Made by a program: the position numbers and the translations under genes. Under the pieces are notes generated by a model that made no database searches, was not told where the DNA came from, and saw nothing but the letters and a program-made list of their open reading frames with translations. From Rhizobium phaseoli (GTDB lineage: Bacteria > Pseudomonadota > Alphaproteobacteria > Rhizobiales > Rhizobiaceae): DNA of 64,000 nt. Shown here in pieces: positions 17,275 through 25,972 of this stretch. The stretch spans positions 1-64,000 of the forward strand of contig NZ_ML133566.1 of the NCBI RefSeq assembly GCF_003985125.1, written 5' to 3'. Within the stretch, counting starts at the first letter, position 1, and each line of letters opens with the position of its first letter.

Positions 17275-18552
17275 TCAGCGCGCTGTCCTCGACGAATTGG
17301 GCGAGCCGTCATTGGCAAGCTCGGGCATCAGCTCGGCGATTTCGACCACCTTGCCGGTGCGCGAGCTCGTCAGCGCGGCGATGCCGCAGAGCACGGACAT
17401 GGCGCCCGCCCTTGTGCCGGCGCGCTGGCCGAGCCTGTCTTCCATGTCGGGCTTGAAGATCATGTTGCGCATGCGGTCGTCGCCGCCGTAATGGCCGCCC
17501 GTGAAATGCGGGACGACAATGCGCTCGACAGCTTCCTTCCCGTTCGGGAAATTGCGGATGAGGAGGATCGTATCTTCTTTCGGCTCTTCCCAGGGCTGGG
17601 CCTCATACTGGCGAATTTCGATGCGCCCCTTGGTCCCGTTGAAGGCAAGGTGATGGCCTTCGATCGGCTGGAAGGTGTTCAGCGAATAGGAGACATGGAC
17701 GTTGTTGCGGTAGCGCAGGCTGACCACCATCGTATCGGGAATGTCGATGTCTTCGCGGAAGACGCAGCCGTCGCGGAAATAACCGTCGATCTTCGAAGGC
17801 TCCTCGTAGAGCTGATCGAGGAAGGGATCTTTTTCGAGATCGAGATAATAATCGCATTCATGCGCGTGCGGACAGAGCTTGCAGCGCGGCCCGCGGAACG
17901 GACCCTTGCGGCCGTAGTTCTGCAGATCGGCGAAGGAGGTGACGGCCTCGGGATCGCTGTCGAGATACCAGTTCAGAAGATCGAAATGGTGGGTGGCCTT
18001 GTGAACGAACAGGCTGCCGGAATTTTCCGTATAGGCATGCCAGCGGCGGAAGTAGTCGGCGCCGTGTTTGGTGTTGAGGTACCAGTGGAAGTCGACCGAG
18101 GTCACCCGGCCGATCTCGCCGGCATTGAGCAGTTCCTTGATCTTGGCGGCCGTCGGCGCATAGCGATAGTTGAAGGAGACGTCGACCCGGCGGCCGGTGC
18201 GCTTCTCGGCGTCGAGAATCCGGCGAATTTTCTCGATCGAGGTGGTCATCGGTTTTTCGGTGATGACGTCGATGCCGGACTCCAGCGCCCGCACGATGAT
18301 ATCGTCGTGCGTCTGGTCGGGTGTGCAGACGATGACCAGGTCCGGCTTCTGCTCGGCGAGCATGGAATCGATGTTTTCATAGAGTGGCGCGTTGCTGCCG
18401 ATCATGTTGCGGGCGCGCTCGCCGCGCAGCGAATTCTTCTCGACGATGGCTGTGAGGTCGACATGTTCACGCCAGCCGGCAAGCAGATCCTTGCCCCACA
18501 TGGTGGTGCCGCGGTTCCCGGTGCCGATCAGGGCAAAACGGCGTTTCTCCAT
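17275..18552 (-). CDS. Gfo/Idh/MocA-family oxidoreductase with Cys-rich insert
   Basis: 425 residues. N-terminal Rossmann fold FALIGTGNRG, then EKP (residues 99-101) at the usual catalytic place. A sugar-binding beta-sheet domain follows. Unusual is C224-x2-C227-x5-C233 (RCKLCPHAHEC), a cluster that could bind a metal and is absent from the two other family members here. Start chosen at the ATG after GCAGGAGGA; the same frame stays open upstream to 19377 but overlaps the isomerase gene. It is the last gene of the operon 21767-17275. Confidence 0.87.
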   Translation of the reverse strand: MEKRRFALIGTGNRGTTMWGKDLLAGWREHVDLTAIVEKNSLRGERARNMIGSNAPLYENIDSMLAEQKPDLVIVCTPDQTHDDIIVRALESGIDVITEKPMTTSIEKIRRILDAEKRTGRRVDVSFNYRYAPTAAKIKELLNAGEIGRVTSVDFHWYLNTKHGADYFRRWHAYTENSGSLFVHKATHHFDLLNWYLDSDPEAVTSFADLQNYGRKGPFRGPRCKLCPHAHECDYYLDLEKDPFLDQLYEEPSKIDGYFRDGCVFREDIDIPDTMVVSLRYRNNVHVSYSLNTFQPIEGHHLAFNGTKGRIEIRQYEAQPWEEPKEDTILLIRNFPNGKEAVERIVVPHFTGGHYGGDDRMRNMIFKPDMEDRLGQRAGTRAGAMSVLCGIAALTSSRTGKVVEIAELMPELANDGSPNSSRTAR

Positions 18553-18593
18553 CGATGATCCTCCTGCATGCGTGATGAAACGAATATTGAAAC

Positions 18594-19424
18594 TTAGATC
18601 TGGCAGCAGCTCCGGAAGCGCTCGACGCAAGTGGCGATCACCTGGTCGGCCGGGCGTTTCCACCAGGTCTCGGCCGAAAAGATCTCCACCTCCTGCGCGC
18701 CGAAGAAGCCGGCCGCCTCGATCATCCGTCTTATGCCCTTGAGATCGATGACGCCATCGCCCATCATGCCGCGGTCGAGCAGCATGTCTTTGGTCGGCAC
18801 CAGCCAGTCGCAGATGTGGTGGGCAAAGATCCGTTTCATGCGCCCGGCGCGAGCGATCTGGTTGGCAAGATCGGGGTCCCACCAGACATGGTAGACATCG
18901 ATCGCGACGCCGACATCCTCGCCGAGCGGTTCGCACATGTCGAGCGCCTGAGCGAGCGTGTTCACGCAGGAGCGGTCGGCGGCATACATCGGATGCAGCG
19001 GCTCGATAGCGAGTTTTACGCCTGATGCCTGCGCATGCGGCAGCACGGCGGCGATCCCGTCGAACACCATCTGGCGGGCCGCGACGATATCCCTCGAAGC
19101 GCCCGGCAACCCGCCGACGACCAGCACGAGGCAATCGGCGGAAAACGCGGCCGCTTCGTCGATGGCGCGCCTGTTGTCGTCGAGGTTCTTCTGCCAGTCG
19201 GCCTCGTTTGCCGCCGGAAAGAAGCCGCCGCGGCAGAGGCCGGTCAGCTTGATCCCATTCGACTTGACGATCCTGACCGCCTCGTCGAGGCCGGCCTTGG
19301 CGACCTGATCGCGCCAGGGCGCGATCGAGGTGATGCCGTGTTTCAGGCAGATGTCGACCGCTTCGGCAAAGCCGCATTGCTCGCGGATCGTCGCCAGATT
19401 GATCGAAAGTCCTTCGACCTGCAT
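18594..19424 (-). CDS. Sugar phosphate isomerase/epimerase-like TIM barrel (AP endonuclease 2 fold)
   Basis: 276 residues. The fold is recognised from KLAIEPLHPMYAADRSCVNT, VGVAIDVYHVWWDP and the metal-binding E/D/H residues including HICDW and EIFSAE. Family members isomerise or epimerise sugars, or act as lyases on 3-keto sugars. It lies 41 bases upstream of the Gfo/Idh gene in the same operon, so the pair probably processes one oxidised sugar. The exact reaction is unknown. Confidence 0.82.
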   Translation of the reverse strand: MQVEGLSINLATIREQCGFAEAVDICLKHGITSIAPWRDQVAKAGLDEAVRIVKSNGIKLTGLCRGGFFPAANEADWQKNLDDNRRAIDEAAAFSADCLVLVVGGLPGASRDIVAARQMVFDGIAAVLPHAQASGVKLAIEPLHPMYAADRSCVNTLAQALDMCEPLGEDVGVAIDVYHVWWDPDLANQIARAGRMKRIFAHHICDWLVPTKDMLLDRGMMGDGVIDLKGIRRMIEAAGFFGAQEVEIFSAETWWKRPADQVIATCVERFRSCCQI

Positions 19425-19451
19425 CTCATTCCTCCCTTGCCATGCCTGAGA

Positions 19452-20615
19452 TCAGTGGACGCCGTGAACGGCAAGCACTTGCTTCATGCGCGCCGTTGCG
19501 AGTTCCGGATCGGCGAGCACCCGCGCCTTGTCGGCCAGGCGGAAAAGTTCGGCCAGATGGGTGAGCGAGCGCGTGCTCTGCTGGCCGCCGACCATGGCGA
19601 AATGGTCCTGCAGGCCGTTGAGGTAGGCGAGGAAGACGACGCCGGTCTTGTAGAAGCGGGTCGGCGCCTTGAAGATGTGGCGTGACAGCGGCACGGTCGG
19701 CTCGAGCAGATCGAAGAATTCGTGATTGCTCTTGCGGCCGAGCGCGTCGAGCGCAGCCGACGCTGCCGGCGCGATCGCATCGAAAATGCCGAGCAGTGCG
19801 TCGGAATGGCCCTCTTCGTCGCCGGCGATCAGTTCGGCATAGTTGAAATCGTCGCCGGTATACATGCGCACGGCTTTCGGCAGCTGCCGGCGCATGGTCA
19901 CTTCCTTCTCCTTGGAAAGGAGCGAGATCTTGATGCCGTCGACCTTGGCGGCATTGGCTTCGATTACCTCAAGGCAGGTTTCCATCGCCTTCAGGTGGTC
20001 GCCATTGCCCCAATATCCATCGAGTGCCGGGTCGAACATCTCTCCCAGCCAATGGATGATGACGGGTTCCTTGACCTGGCGGAGGATGCGGTCGTAAACC
20101 CTGACATAATCGTCCGGGCTCCTGGCGACGACGGCAAGCGCCCGGCTTGCCATTAGAATGATGCGCCCGCCGGCTGCCTCGACCGTTTCGATCTGCTCTT
20201 CATAGGCCTTGAGGATCGTGTCGATGGTCACTTCAGGCCCAGGGATCAGGTGGTCGGTGCCGGCGCCGCAGGCAATCAATGCATCCTTGCGGCCGGCTGC
20301 TTCGGCAAGCGCCCGGCGGATGAGGTCACGCGCTTCCGGCCAGCCGAGGCCCATGCCGCGCTGCGCCGTATCCATGGCTTCGGCGACCCCGAGGCCGAGA
20401 TCCCAGAGCCGGTGGCGGAAGGCGAGCGTCCGCTCCCAGTCGATCGCCGGCGTCAGCCAGGGGTCGTTGTCGGCAAGCGGGTCGGCGACGACATGGGCGG
20501 CGGCAAAGGCGATGCGCGGAAAGGCCTTGGCGTCGCGCTTCTTCAGTTCGATTGGCGTGCCGGTCAGCGCATAGGGGACGATCTTGCCGTCGAGGGGGAG
20601 ATTGATCGTCGTCAC
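19452..20615 (-). CDS. DUF993 protein, dihydrodipicolinate synthase-like
   Basis: 387 residues matching DUF993: PRIAFAAAHVVADP, TLAFRHRLWDLGLGVAEAMDTAQRGMGL, IIHWLGEMFDPALDGYWG and KISLLSKEKE. The Lys in DGIKISLL could be the Schiff-base residue of a class I aldolase/lyase. It probably cleaves a keto-acid intermediate of the pathway encoded here. It starts with GTG, 3 bases after the stop of the upstream Gfo/Idh gene, so the two are translationally linked. Confidence 0.82.
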   Translation of the reverse strand: MTTINLPLDGKIVPYALTGTPIELKKRDAKAFPRIAFAAAHVVADPLADNDPWLTPAIDWERTLAFRHRLWDLGLGVAEAMDTAQRGMGLGWPEARDLIRRALAEAAGRKDALIACGAGTDHLIPGPEVTIDTILKAYEEQIETVEAAGGRIILMASRALAVVARSPDDYVRVYDRILRQVKEPVIIHWLGEMFDPALDGYWGNGDHLKAMETCLEVIEANAAKVDGIKISLLSKEKEVTMRRQLPKAVRMYTGDDFNYAELIAGDEEGHSDALLGIFDAIAPAASAALDALGRKSNHEFFDLLEPTVPLSRHIFKAPTRFYKTGVVFLAYLNGLQDHFAMVGGQQSTRSLTHLAELFRLADKARVLADPELATARMKQVLAVHGVH

Positions 20616-20618
20616 AGG

Positions 20619-21767
20619 TCAGAACTCCAGTGCGGGAACGTCGAGCCAGCGGCGCTCGGCCCAGGATTTCAGGCCGAGTTCGGCCAGCTGCACGCCCTTG
20701 GCGCCGGCTTCGAGGCCATAGGGCCACGGCGCATCTTCGACGACATGGCGGATGAACATTTCCCACTGCGCCTTGAAGCCGTTGTCGAAGGCCTGGGTAT
20801 CCGGAACCTCGTCCCAGGTCTTGTAGAAGTCGATCGTCTGCGGCTGGTCGGGGTTCCACACCGGCTTCGGCGTGTTGACGCGGTGCTGGCTCCAGCATTT
20901 CGTCAGGCCGGCGACGGCCGAACCATGCGTGCCGTCGACCTGGAAGGTGACGAGATCGTCGCGGCGCACGCGCACCGCCCAGGAGGAATTGACCTGCGCG
21001 ATCACGCCGCCCTCAAGTTCGAAGGTCGCATAGGCCGCATCGTCGGTATCGCAGTCATAGGGCTTGCCCTGCTCGTCGATGCGGCGCGGAATATGCGTGG
21101 CGCCGAGGCAGGAGACGGCCCTGACCTCGCCGAACAGATTGTCGAGCACGTAGCGCCAGTGGCAGAGCATGTCGAGGATGATGCCGCCGCCGTCGCCCTT
21201 GCGGTAGTTCCAGGAAGGGCGCTGGGCGGGCACGCCCCAATCGCCTTCGAACACCCAGTAGCCGAATTCGCCGCGCACCGAGAGGATCTTGCCGAAGAAG
21301 CCGGAATCCTTGAGCAGCGCCAGCTTGCGCAGACCGGGCAGGAAGAGCTTGTCCTGCACGACGCCATGCTTGAGCCCGGAGCGCCGCGCCTTGCGGGCGA
21401 GATCGATCGCCACCTGCAGATCGTCGGAAATCGGCTTTTCGCAATAGACGTGCTTGCCGGCGTCGAGCGCCCTGGACAGAAGCTCGGCGCGCATCAGCGT
21501 CGTGCCGGCGTCGAAGAAGACCGTGTCGTCGGGATTGGCCAGCGCAGCATCGAGATCGGTCGACCAGCGCTTGATGTTGTGCTTCTTCGCCAGCTCTTCC
21601 ATCTTGGCGCCATTGCGGCCGACGATGATCGGGTCGATTTCGAGTTTTTCGCCGGATTTCAGCGTGATGCCGCCTTGGTCGCGGAAGGCCAGAATCGACC
21701 GCACCAGGTGCTGGTTGTAACCCATGCGGCCGGTGACGCCGTGCAAGATGATCCCCAAGCGTGCCAT
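20619..21767 (-). CDS. Gfo/Idh/MocA-family oxidoreductase
   Basis: 382 residues. The N-terminus LGIILHGVTGRMGYNQHL is a slightly unusual dinucleotide-binding loop. The conserved CEKPISDDLQ follows, and the sugar-binding domain contains GGGIILDMLCHWRYVLDNLFGEV. It is the first gene of the leftward operon (oxidoreductase, DUF993, isomerase, oxidoreductase) whose promoter carries the TetR-type palindrome at 21829. It probably oxidises the imported sugar at one hydroxyl. Good Shine-Dalgarno AGGGAGG. Confidence 0.88.
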   Translation of the reverse strand: MARLGIILHGVTGRMGYNQHLVRSILAFRDQGGITLKSGEKLEIDPIIVGRNGAKMEELAKKHNIKRWSTDLDAALANPDDTVFFDAGTTLMRAELLSRALDAGKHVYCEKPISDDLQVAIDLARKARRSGLKHGVVQDKLFLPGLRKLALLKDSGFFGKILSVRGEFGYWVFEGDWGVPAQRPSWNYRKGDGGGIILDMLCHWRYVLDNLFGEVRAVSCLGATHIPRRIDEQGKPYDCDTDDAAYATFELEGGVIAQVNSSWAVRVRRDDLVTFQVDGTHGSAVAGLTKCWSQHRVNTPKPVWNPDQPQTIDFYKTWDEVPDTQAFDNGFKAQWEMFIRHVVEDAPWPYGLEAGAKGVQLAELGLKSWAERRWLDVPALEF

Positions 21768-21828
21768 GTTTTCCTCCCTGCAATCTTTTCGGCGGGAGCG
21801 GGCATGTCAGCCCGGCCCTCCCAAGCCG

Positions 21829-21874
21829 GTAACTAAACAGTTACTTGATGACAGAAGAGCGGCGAGCCTGTCAA
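21829..21874 (-). promoter_or_regulatory. Promoter and TetR-type operator of the 21767-17275 operon
   Basis: Reading the minus strand, TTGACA (21874-21869) is a perfect -35 box, followed at 17 bp by TCATCA as a weak -10. Directly after it lies the palindrome GTAACTAAACAGTTAC (21829-21844, perfect 6-bp arms, spacer AAAC). The block TTGACAGGCTCGCCGCT is nearly identical to the -35 block before the binding-protein gene at 22840. An operator next to the -10 suggests repression. Confidence 0.72.
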
Positions 21875-21897
21875 GAGTCGAATCTGATTTTCGAGAC

Positions 21898-22575
21898 TCA
21901 GCGCTTGATCGAGGCGAGCGTGACGTGGACGATATGGCTTTCCCAGGCGTTGAGATTGGCCGGCTCGATCAGGTCGCGGCCGAAGATTGTCGAAAGCGTG
22001 TACTGGTTGGAGAGATAGAAATAGCCGAGCGAGGCGATCGTCAGGTAGACGTGCAACGGATCGGCCGTCTCGACGAAGACGCCTTGTTTCTTCCCCTGCT
22101 CGAGCACCTCGGATAGCTCGCCGATCAGATGCGAATGCAGTTCCTTGAGTCGGACGGATTGGCGCAGCCACCGGGCGCGATGCAAGTTTTCCGTGCCGAG
22201 CAGACTGAGGAATTCCGGGTGCTGAAGGAAATAACGCCAGGTGAAGAGCGCCAGCTCGCTGATGCCTTCCTCCGGGCTGCGGTCGCCGATGTGCAGCGCC
22301 CGCTCGGCCGTGCGGATGCCGACATAGGCTTCCTCGAGCACTTTCAGGTAGAGCTGCTCCTTGTCGCCGAAATAATGATAGAGCATGCGCTTGTTGGTGC
22401 CGGCCCGTTCGGCGATGGCGTCGACGCGGGCGCCGCCCATGCCGTTTTCGGCGAATTCCCGGGTCGCCGCTTCGAGGATCGCGGCGCGCGTCCGCTCCGG
22501 ATCGCGCTGGGCCGTCCGTTCCGTCGACGGCCGTCGGGCCTGCTTCTTTCCGTTGTTTCCCCCGCTATCGTTCAT
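21898..22575 (-). CDS. TetR-family transcriptional regulator
   Basis: 225 residues. A TetR helix-turn-helix near residues 30-75 (ILEAATREFAENGMGGARVDAIAERAGTNKRMLYHYFGDKEQLY) is followed by a RutR-like ligand-binding domain (FLQHPEFLSLLGTENLHRARWLRQS). A Lys/Arg-rich leader of about 25 residues precedes the domain. It lies between the two operons whose promoters carry the shared palindrome and is the natural candidate to bind it. The start was set by GGTGGAG; the much longer open frame upstream is antisense to other genes. Confidence 0.92.
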   Translation of the reverse strand: MNDSGGNNGKKQARRPSTERTAQRDPERTRAAILEAATREFAENGMGGARVDAIAERAGTNKRMLYHYFGDKEQLYLKVLEEAYVGIRTAERALHIGDRSPEEGISELALFTWRYFLQHPEFLSLLGTENLHRARWLRQSVRLKELHSHLIGELSEVLEQGKKQGVFVETADPLHVYLTIASLGYFYLSNQYTLSTIFGRDLIEPANLNAWESHIVHVTLASIKR

Positions 22576-22733
22576 CGCTCCACCCCTGTCGTCACATGTT
22601 GCGCTCATAAGCCTTCGGTGCGAAATTGTAAAAACCGAATTTGGAAGGGCGGTCCGCCGCAACAGAAGGGTCGGAGCATGACGTCGCCTGAAACCGCCGA
22701 CGCTTTTCGCCACCATGCTCTGACCGACACCGC

Positions 22734-22779
22734 TTGACAGGCTTGCCGCTTTGCTCGTAGCTTGTAACCAATTAGTTAT
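22734..22779 (+). promoter_or_regulatory. Promoter and TetR-type operator of the ABC transporter operon
   Basis: TTGACA at 22734-22739, spacer 18, and TAGCTT at 22758-22763 as the -10, with the palindrome-like GTAACCAATTAGTTAT at 22764-22779 directly behind. The -35 block TTGACAGGCTTGCCGCT matches that of the divergent operon in all but one base. This placement implies repression by the neighbouring TetR protein. Confidence 0.72.
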
Positions 22780-22839
22780 TTGCGCAAGCAAAACTAGTTT
22801 GGAAGCGTGTGGAGGCGCTTCCCTTTGGAGGAGGAAAAA

Positions 22840-24126
22840 ATGACCTTGCGTGTTAACAGACGTAATTTCGTGGCCGGAGGCGCAGCACTTCTGTCGCTCT
22901 CGGCGCTCGGCACAAGCGCCTTGGCAGAGGAAACGCGCCTGCGTCTCCTGTGGTGGGGCTCGCAACCGCGCGCCGACCGCACCAACAAGGTGTCGGAGCT
23001 TTACAAGACAAAGAATGCCGGCACTTCCATCACCGGTGAGTTTCTCGGCTGGGCTGATTACTGGCCGCGTCTCGCCACCCAAGTCGCCGGCCGCAATGCC
23101 CCAGACATTATCCAGATGGACTACCGCTACATCGTCGAATATGCCCGGCGCGGCGCGCTTGCCCCCCTTGAATCCTACATGCCATCGAAGCTGCAGCTCG
23201 ATGATTTCGATCCTGCGCAGATCGAAGGTGGTAAGGTTGATGGCCATTTTTACGGCGTCAGCCTTGGCGCCAACTCGGCCGCAACCGTATTGAACAGCGC
23301 GGCCTTCAAGGAAGCCGGCATCGACATGCCGACGCAGAAGACCACGTGGGAGGAGTTCGGCAAGATCGGCGCCGAGATGACCAAGGCCGGCAAGCGCAAG
23401 GGCTATTTCGGCTTTGCCGACGGCAGCGGTGTCGAACCGGCGCTCGAAAACTATCTCCGCCAGCGCGGAAAGGCGCTCTACACGGCGGATGCCAAGATCG
23501 CTTTCGGTGCTGAGGAAGCGACGGAATGGTTCGACATGTGGGCCAAGTTCCGCGAAGCTGGCGCTTGCGTGACGCCGGATATCCAGGCCCTTTACAAGGA
23601 TACGATCGATACCAGCCCCCTCACCCTCGGCAAGGCCGCTTGCGACTACGCGCACAGCAACCAGTTCGTCGGCTATCAGGCCATGGTCAAGGACAAGCTG
23701 GCCCTGACCAACTACATGCGCATCACACCGGATTCGAAGGGCGGCCATTACCGCAAACCGTCGATGTTCTTCTCCGTCTCGGCGCAGTCGAAAGTGATGG
23801 ATCAGGCGGTCGATTACATCAATTTCTTCGTCAAGAACCCCGATGCCGCGATGATCCTTGACGTCGAACGCGGCATTCCGGAATCGAAGGCGATGCGCGA
23901 TGTCGTCGCAACCAAGCTCGACGAAACGGGCAAGGTGCCGCTCGACTATGTCGCAGGCCTCGGTGATCTGGCCGGCCCGCTGCCGCCCCCGCCGCCGACC
24001 GGCGCAGGAGAAAGCACCCTTATTCTGCGCAACATCGCCGAGCAGATCGCCTTTGGACAGATCTCTCCTGCTGACGGCGGCAAACAGCTTGTCGACGGCA
24101 TCACGCAGATTCTCGCACGAGGCTGA
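22840..24126 (+). CDS. ABC transporter sugar-binding protein (family 1)
   Basis: 428 residues. A Tat-like signal (RRNFVAGGAALLSLSALG) ends at ALAEE. The mature protein belongs to family 1 binding proteins, with the opening LRLLWWGSQPRADRT shared with the paralogue at 11923. It delivers the substrate to the permeases encoded directly downstream. The start was placed at the ATG after TTTGGAGGAGG. First gene of the operon 22840-28183. Confidence 0.9.
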   Translation: MTLRVNRRNFVAGGAALLSLSALGTSALAEETRLRLLWWGSQPRADRTNKVSELYKTKNAGTSITGEFLGWADYWPRLATQVAGRNAPDIIQMDYRYIVEYARRGALAPLESYMPSKLQLDDFDPAQIEGGKVDGHFYGVSLGANSAATVLNSAAFKEAGIDMPTQKTTWEEFGKIGAEMTKAGKRKGYFGFADGSGVEPALENYLRQRGKALYTADAKIAFGAEEATEWFDMWAKFREAGACVTPDIQALYKDTIDTSPLTLGKAACDYAHSNQFVGYQAMVKDKLALTNYMRITPDSKGGHYRKPSMFFSVSAQSKVMDQAVDYINFFVKNPDAAMILDVERGIPESKAMRDVVATKLDETGKVPLDYVAGLGDLAGPLPPPPPTGAGESTLILRNIAEQIAFGQISPADGGKQLVDGITQILARG

Positions 24127-24132
24127 TCCCGT

Positions 24133-25092
24133 ATGAGCAATGCGATGCGCACGCCCGCAGGGGCCATACCGGTGGAAAGATATCAGGGGGCCGTGGCCGA
24201 GGGACGCTTCCGGCGTCTCTGGAACGCCAATGCGCCCGGCTATCTCTTCCTCCTGCCGTGGCTCATCGGCTTTTTCGGGCTGACGCTCGGGCCGGCCCTG
24301 ATTTCGCTCTACCTCTCCTTCACCGACTTCGACATGCTGCGGTCGCCGAGTTGGGTGGGAACGGCGAATTACGTGCGCATCGCCACGGCGGATCCGAAGT
24401 TCTCGGCCGCCATGCACGTCACCCTGACCTATGTCGTCTTCTCGGTGCCGTTCAAGCTGACCTTCGCCCTGCTGGTCGCCATGGCGTTGAACCGCGGTCT
24501 GCGCGGTCTGCCGATTTATCGCGCCATCTTCTACCTGCCGTCGCTGCTCGGCGGCAGCGTGGCGATCGCCGTGCTGTGGCGCCAGCTTTTCGCCAGCGAC
24601 GGTCTCGTCAATGCCGCGCTCTTGCATTTCGGCATCGAAGGCCCGAGCTGGATCTCGCATCCGAACTATTCGATCTATACGCTGGTGGCGCTGTCGGTCT
24701 GGCAGTTCGGCTCGCCGATGATCATCTTTCTCGCCGGCCTGCGCCAAATCCCGCAGGACATGTATGAGGCAGCAAGCCTCGACGGCGCCTCGAAATTCCG
24801 GCAATTCCACAAGATCACGCTGCCGCTGTTGACGCCGGTGATCTTCTTCAATGCCGTCGTCCAGACGATCGAAGCCTTCAAAGCCTTCACGCCGGCCTTC
24901 ATCATATCGGGCGGCACCGGCGGGCCGATCAATTCGACGCTGTTCTACACACTCTACCTCTATCAGGAAGCCTTCGGCAATTTCCGCATGGGCTATGCCT
25001 CGGCGCTCGCCTGGATCCTGGTGGTGATCATCGCGATCTTCACCGCCTTCTCCTTCCTGACCTCGCGTTATTGGGTGCATTACGATGACTGA
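24133..25092 (+). CDS. ABC sugar permease (MalF/UgpA type)
   Basis: 319 residues with six predicted membrane segments. The ATPase-contact EAA loop is EAASLDGASKFRQFHKITLPLL. The N-terminus lacks the large MalF periplasmic loop, as usual in this subfamily. It forms the inner-membrane channel with the next permease. It begins 6 bases after the binding-protein stop and overlaps the second permease by 8 bases. Confidence 0.92.
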   Translation: MSNAMRTPAGAIPVERYQGAVAEGRFRRLWNANAPGYLFLLPWLIGFFGLTLGPALISLYLSFTDFDMLRSPSWVGTANYVRIATADPKFSAAMHVTLTYVVFSVPFKLTFALLVAMALNRGLRGLPIYRAIFYLPSLLGGSVAIAVLWRQLFASDGLVNAALLHFGIEGPSWISHPNYSIYTLVALSVWQFGSPMIIFLAGLRQIPQDMYEAASLDGASKFRQFHKITLPLLTPVIFFNAVVQTIEAFKAFTPAFIISGGTGGPINSTLFYTLYLYQEAFGNFRMGYASALAWILVVIIAIFTAFSFLTSRYWVHYDD

Positions 25093-25972
25093 GATGACCG
25101 CTTCCGTCACTGCGGCCAGGCCGCCATCGGACATTACCAAACGCAGCCTGCCGGCGTCGCTCATCATCCACGCCCTGTTGATCGCCGCTTCGCTTTTGAT
25201 GCTCTATCCGCTGTTGTGGATGGTCTCGGCGTCGGTTCGACCGGAAAACGAGATCTTCTCGTCGACCTCGCTGATCCCGTCCGCGGTCGATTTCTCGTCT
25301 TATGTCCGCGGCTGGACTGGTCTCGATGTCAGCTTCGGCCGCTTCTTCTGGAATTCGCTCGTCATCTCGCTGCTGGTCGTGACCGGCAATGTCATCGCCT
25401 GTTCGCTGACGGCCTACGCCTTTGCGCGGCTGCGTTTTGCCGGCCGGAACTTCTGGTTTGCGATCATGCTCGGCACGCTGATGATCCCCTATCACGTGAC
25501 GCTGATCCCGCAATATGTGCTGTTCCTCGATCTCGGCTGGGTCAACACCATCCTGCCGCTCGTCGTGCCGAAGTTCCTGGCAAGCGACGCCTTCTTCATC
25601 TTCCTGATGGTGCAGTTCTTCCGCGGCATCCCGCGTGAACTCGACGAGGCGGCGATGATGGACGGCTGCAGCGCCTGGCGCATCTATTGGAAGATCATGC
25701 TGCCGCTGTCGCTGCCGGTGCTGGCAACCGCCGCCATCTTCTCTTTCATCTGGACCTGGGACGATTTCTTCGGGCCGCTGATCTACCTGAACGACATGAA
25801 CACCTATACGATCCAGCTCGGCCTGCGCACTTTCGTGGATTCGACCAGCGCCTCGGATTGGGGCGGTCTCTTCGCCATGTCGACTTTGACGCTCGTGCCG
25901 GTCTTCTTCTTCTTCCTGTTCTTCCAGCGCCTGCTGATCGAGGGCATCGCCACGACGGGCATGAAACGCTGA
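25085..25972 (+). CDS. ABC sugar permease (MalG/UgpE type)
   Basis: 295 residues with six predicted membrane segments. The EAA loop is DEAAMMDGCSAWRIYWKIMLPLS. The N-terminal PLLWMVSASVRPENEIF is typical of MalG-like permeases. It forms the heterodimeric channel with the 24133 protein. Its stop overlaps the next ATG (TGATG), so translation is coupled to the oxidoreductase gene. Confidence 0.92.
   Translation: MTEMTASVTAARPPSDITKRSLPASLIIHALLIAASLLMLYPLLWMVSASVRPENEIFSSTSLIPSAVDFSSYVRGWTGLDVSFGRFFWNSLVISLLVVTGNVIACSLTAYAFARLRFAGRNFWFAIMLGTLMIPYHVTLIPQYVLFLDLGWVNTILPLVVPKFLASDAFFIFLMVQFFRGIPRELDEAAMMDGCSAWRIYWKIMLPLSLPVLATAAIFSFIWTWDDFFGPLIYLNDMNTYTIQLGLRTFVDSTSASDWGGLFAMSTLTLVPVFFFFLFFQRLLIEGIATTGMKR

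Noticed and set aside
17275..19377. A 700-codon frame that would extend the Gfo/Idh gene
   Set aside because: The upstream part overlaps the isomerase gene in another frame and shows no domain; a good ribosome site and Rossmann motif mark the start at 18552.
21898..25167. A 1089-codon open frame on the minus strand extending upstream of the TetR gene
   Set aside because: Beyond 22575 it is antisense to the binding-protein and permease genes, which have strong family matches. GC-rich third positions leave opposite frames open. Only the TetR part is real.
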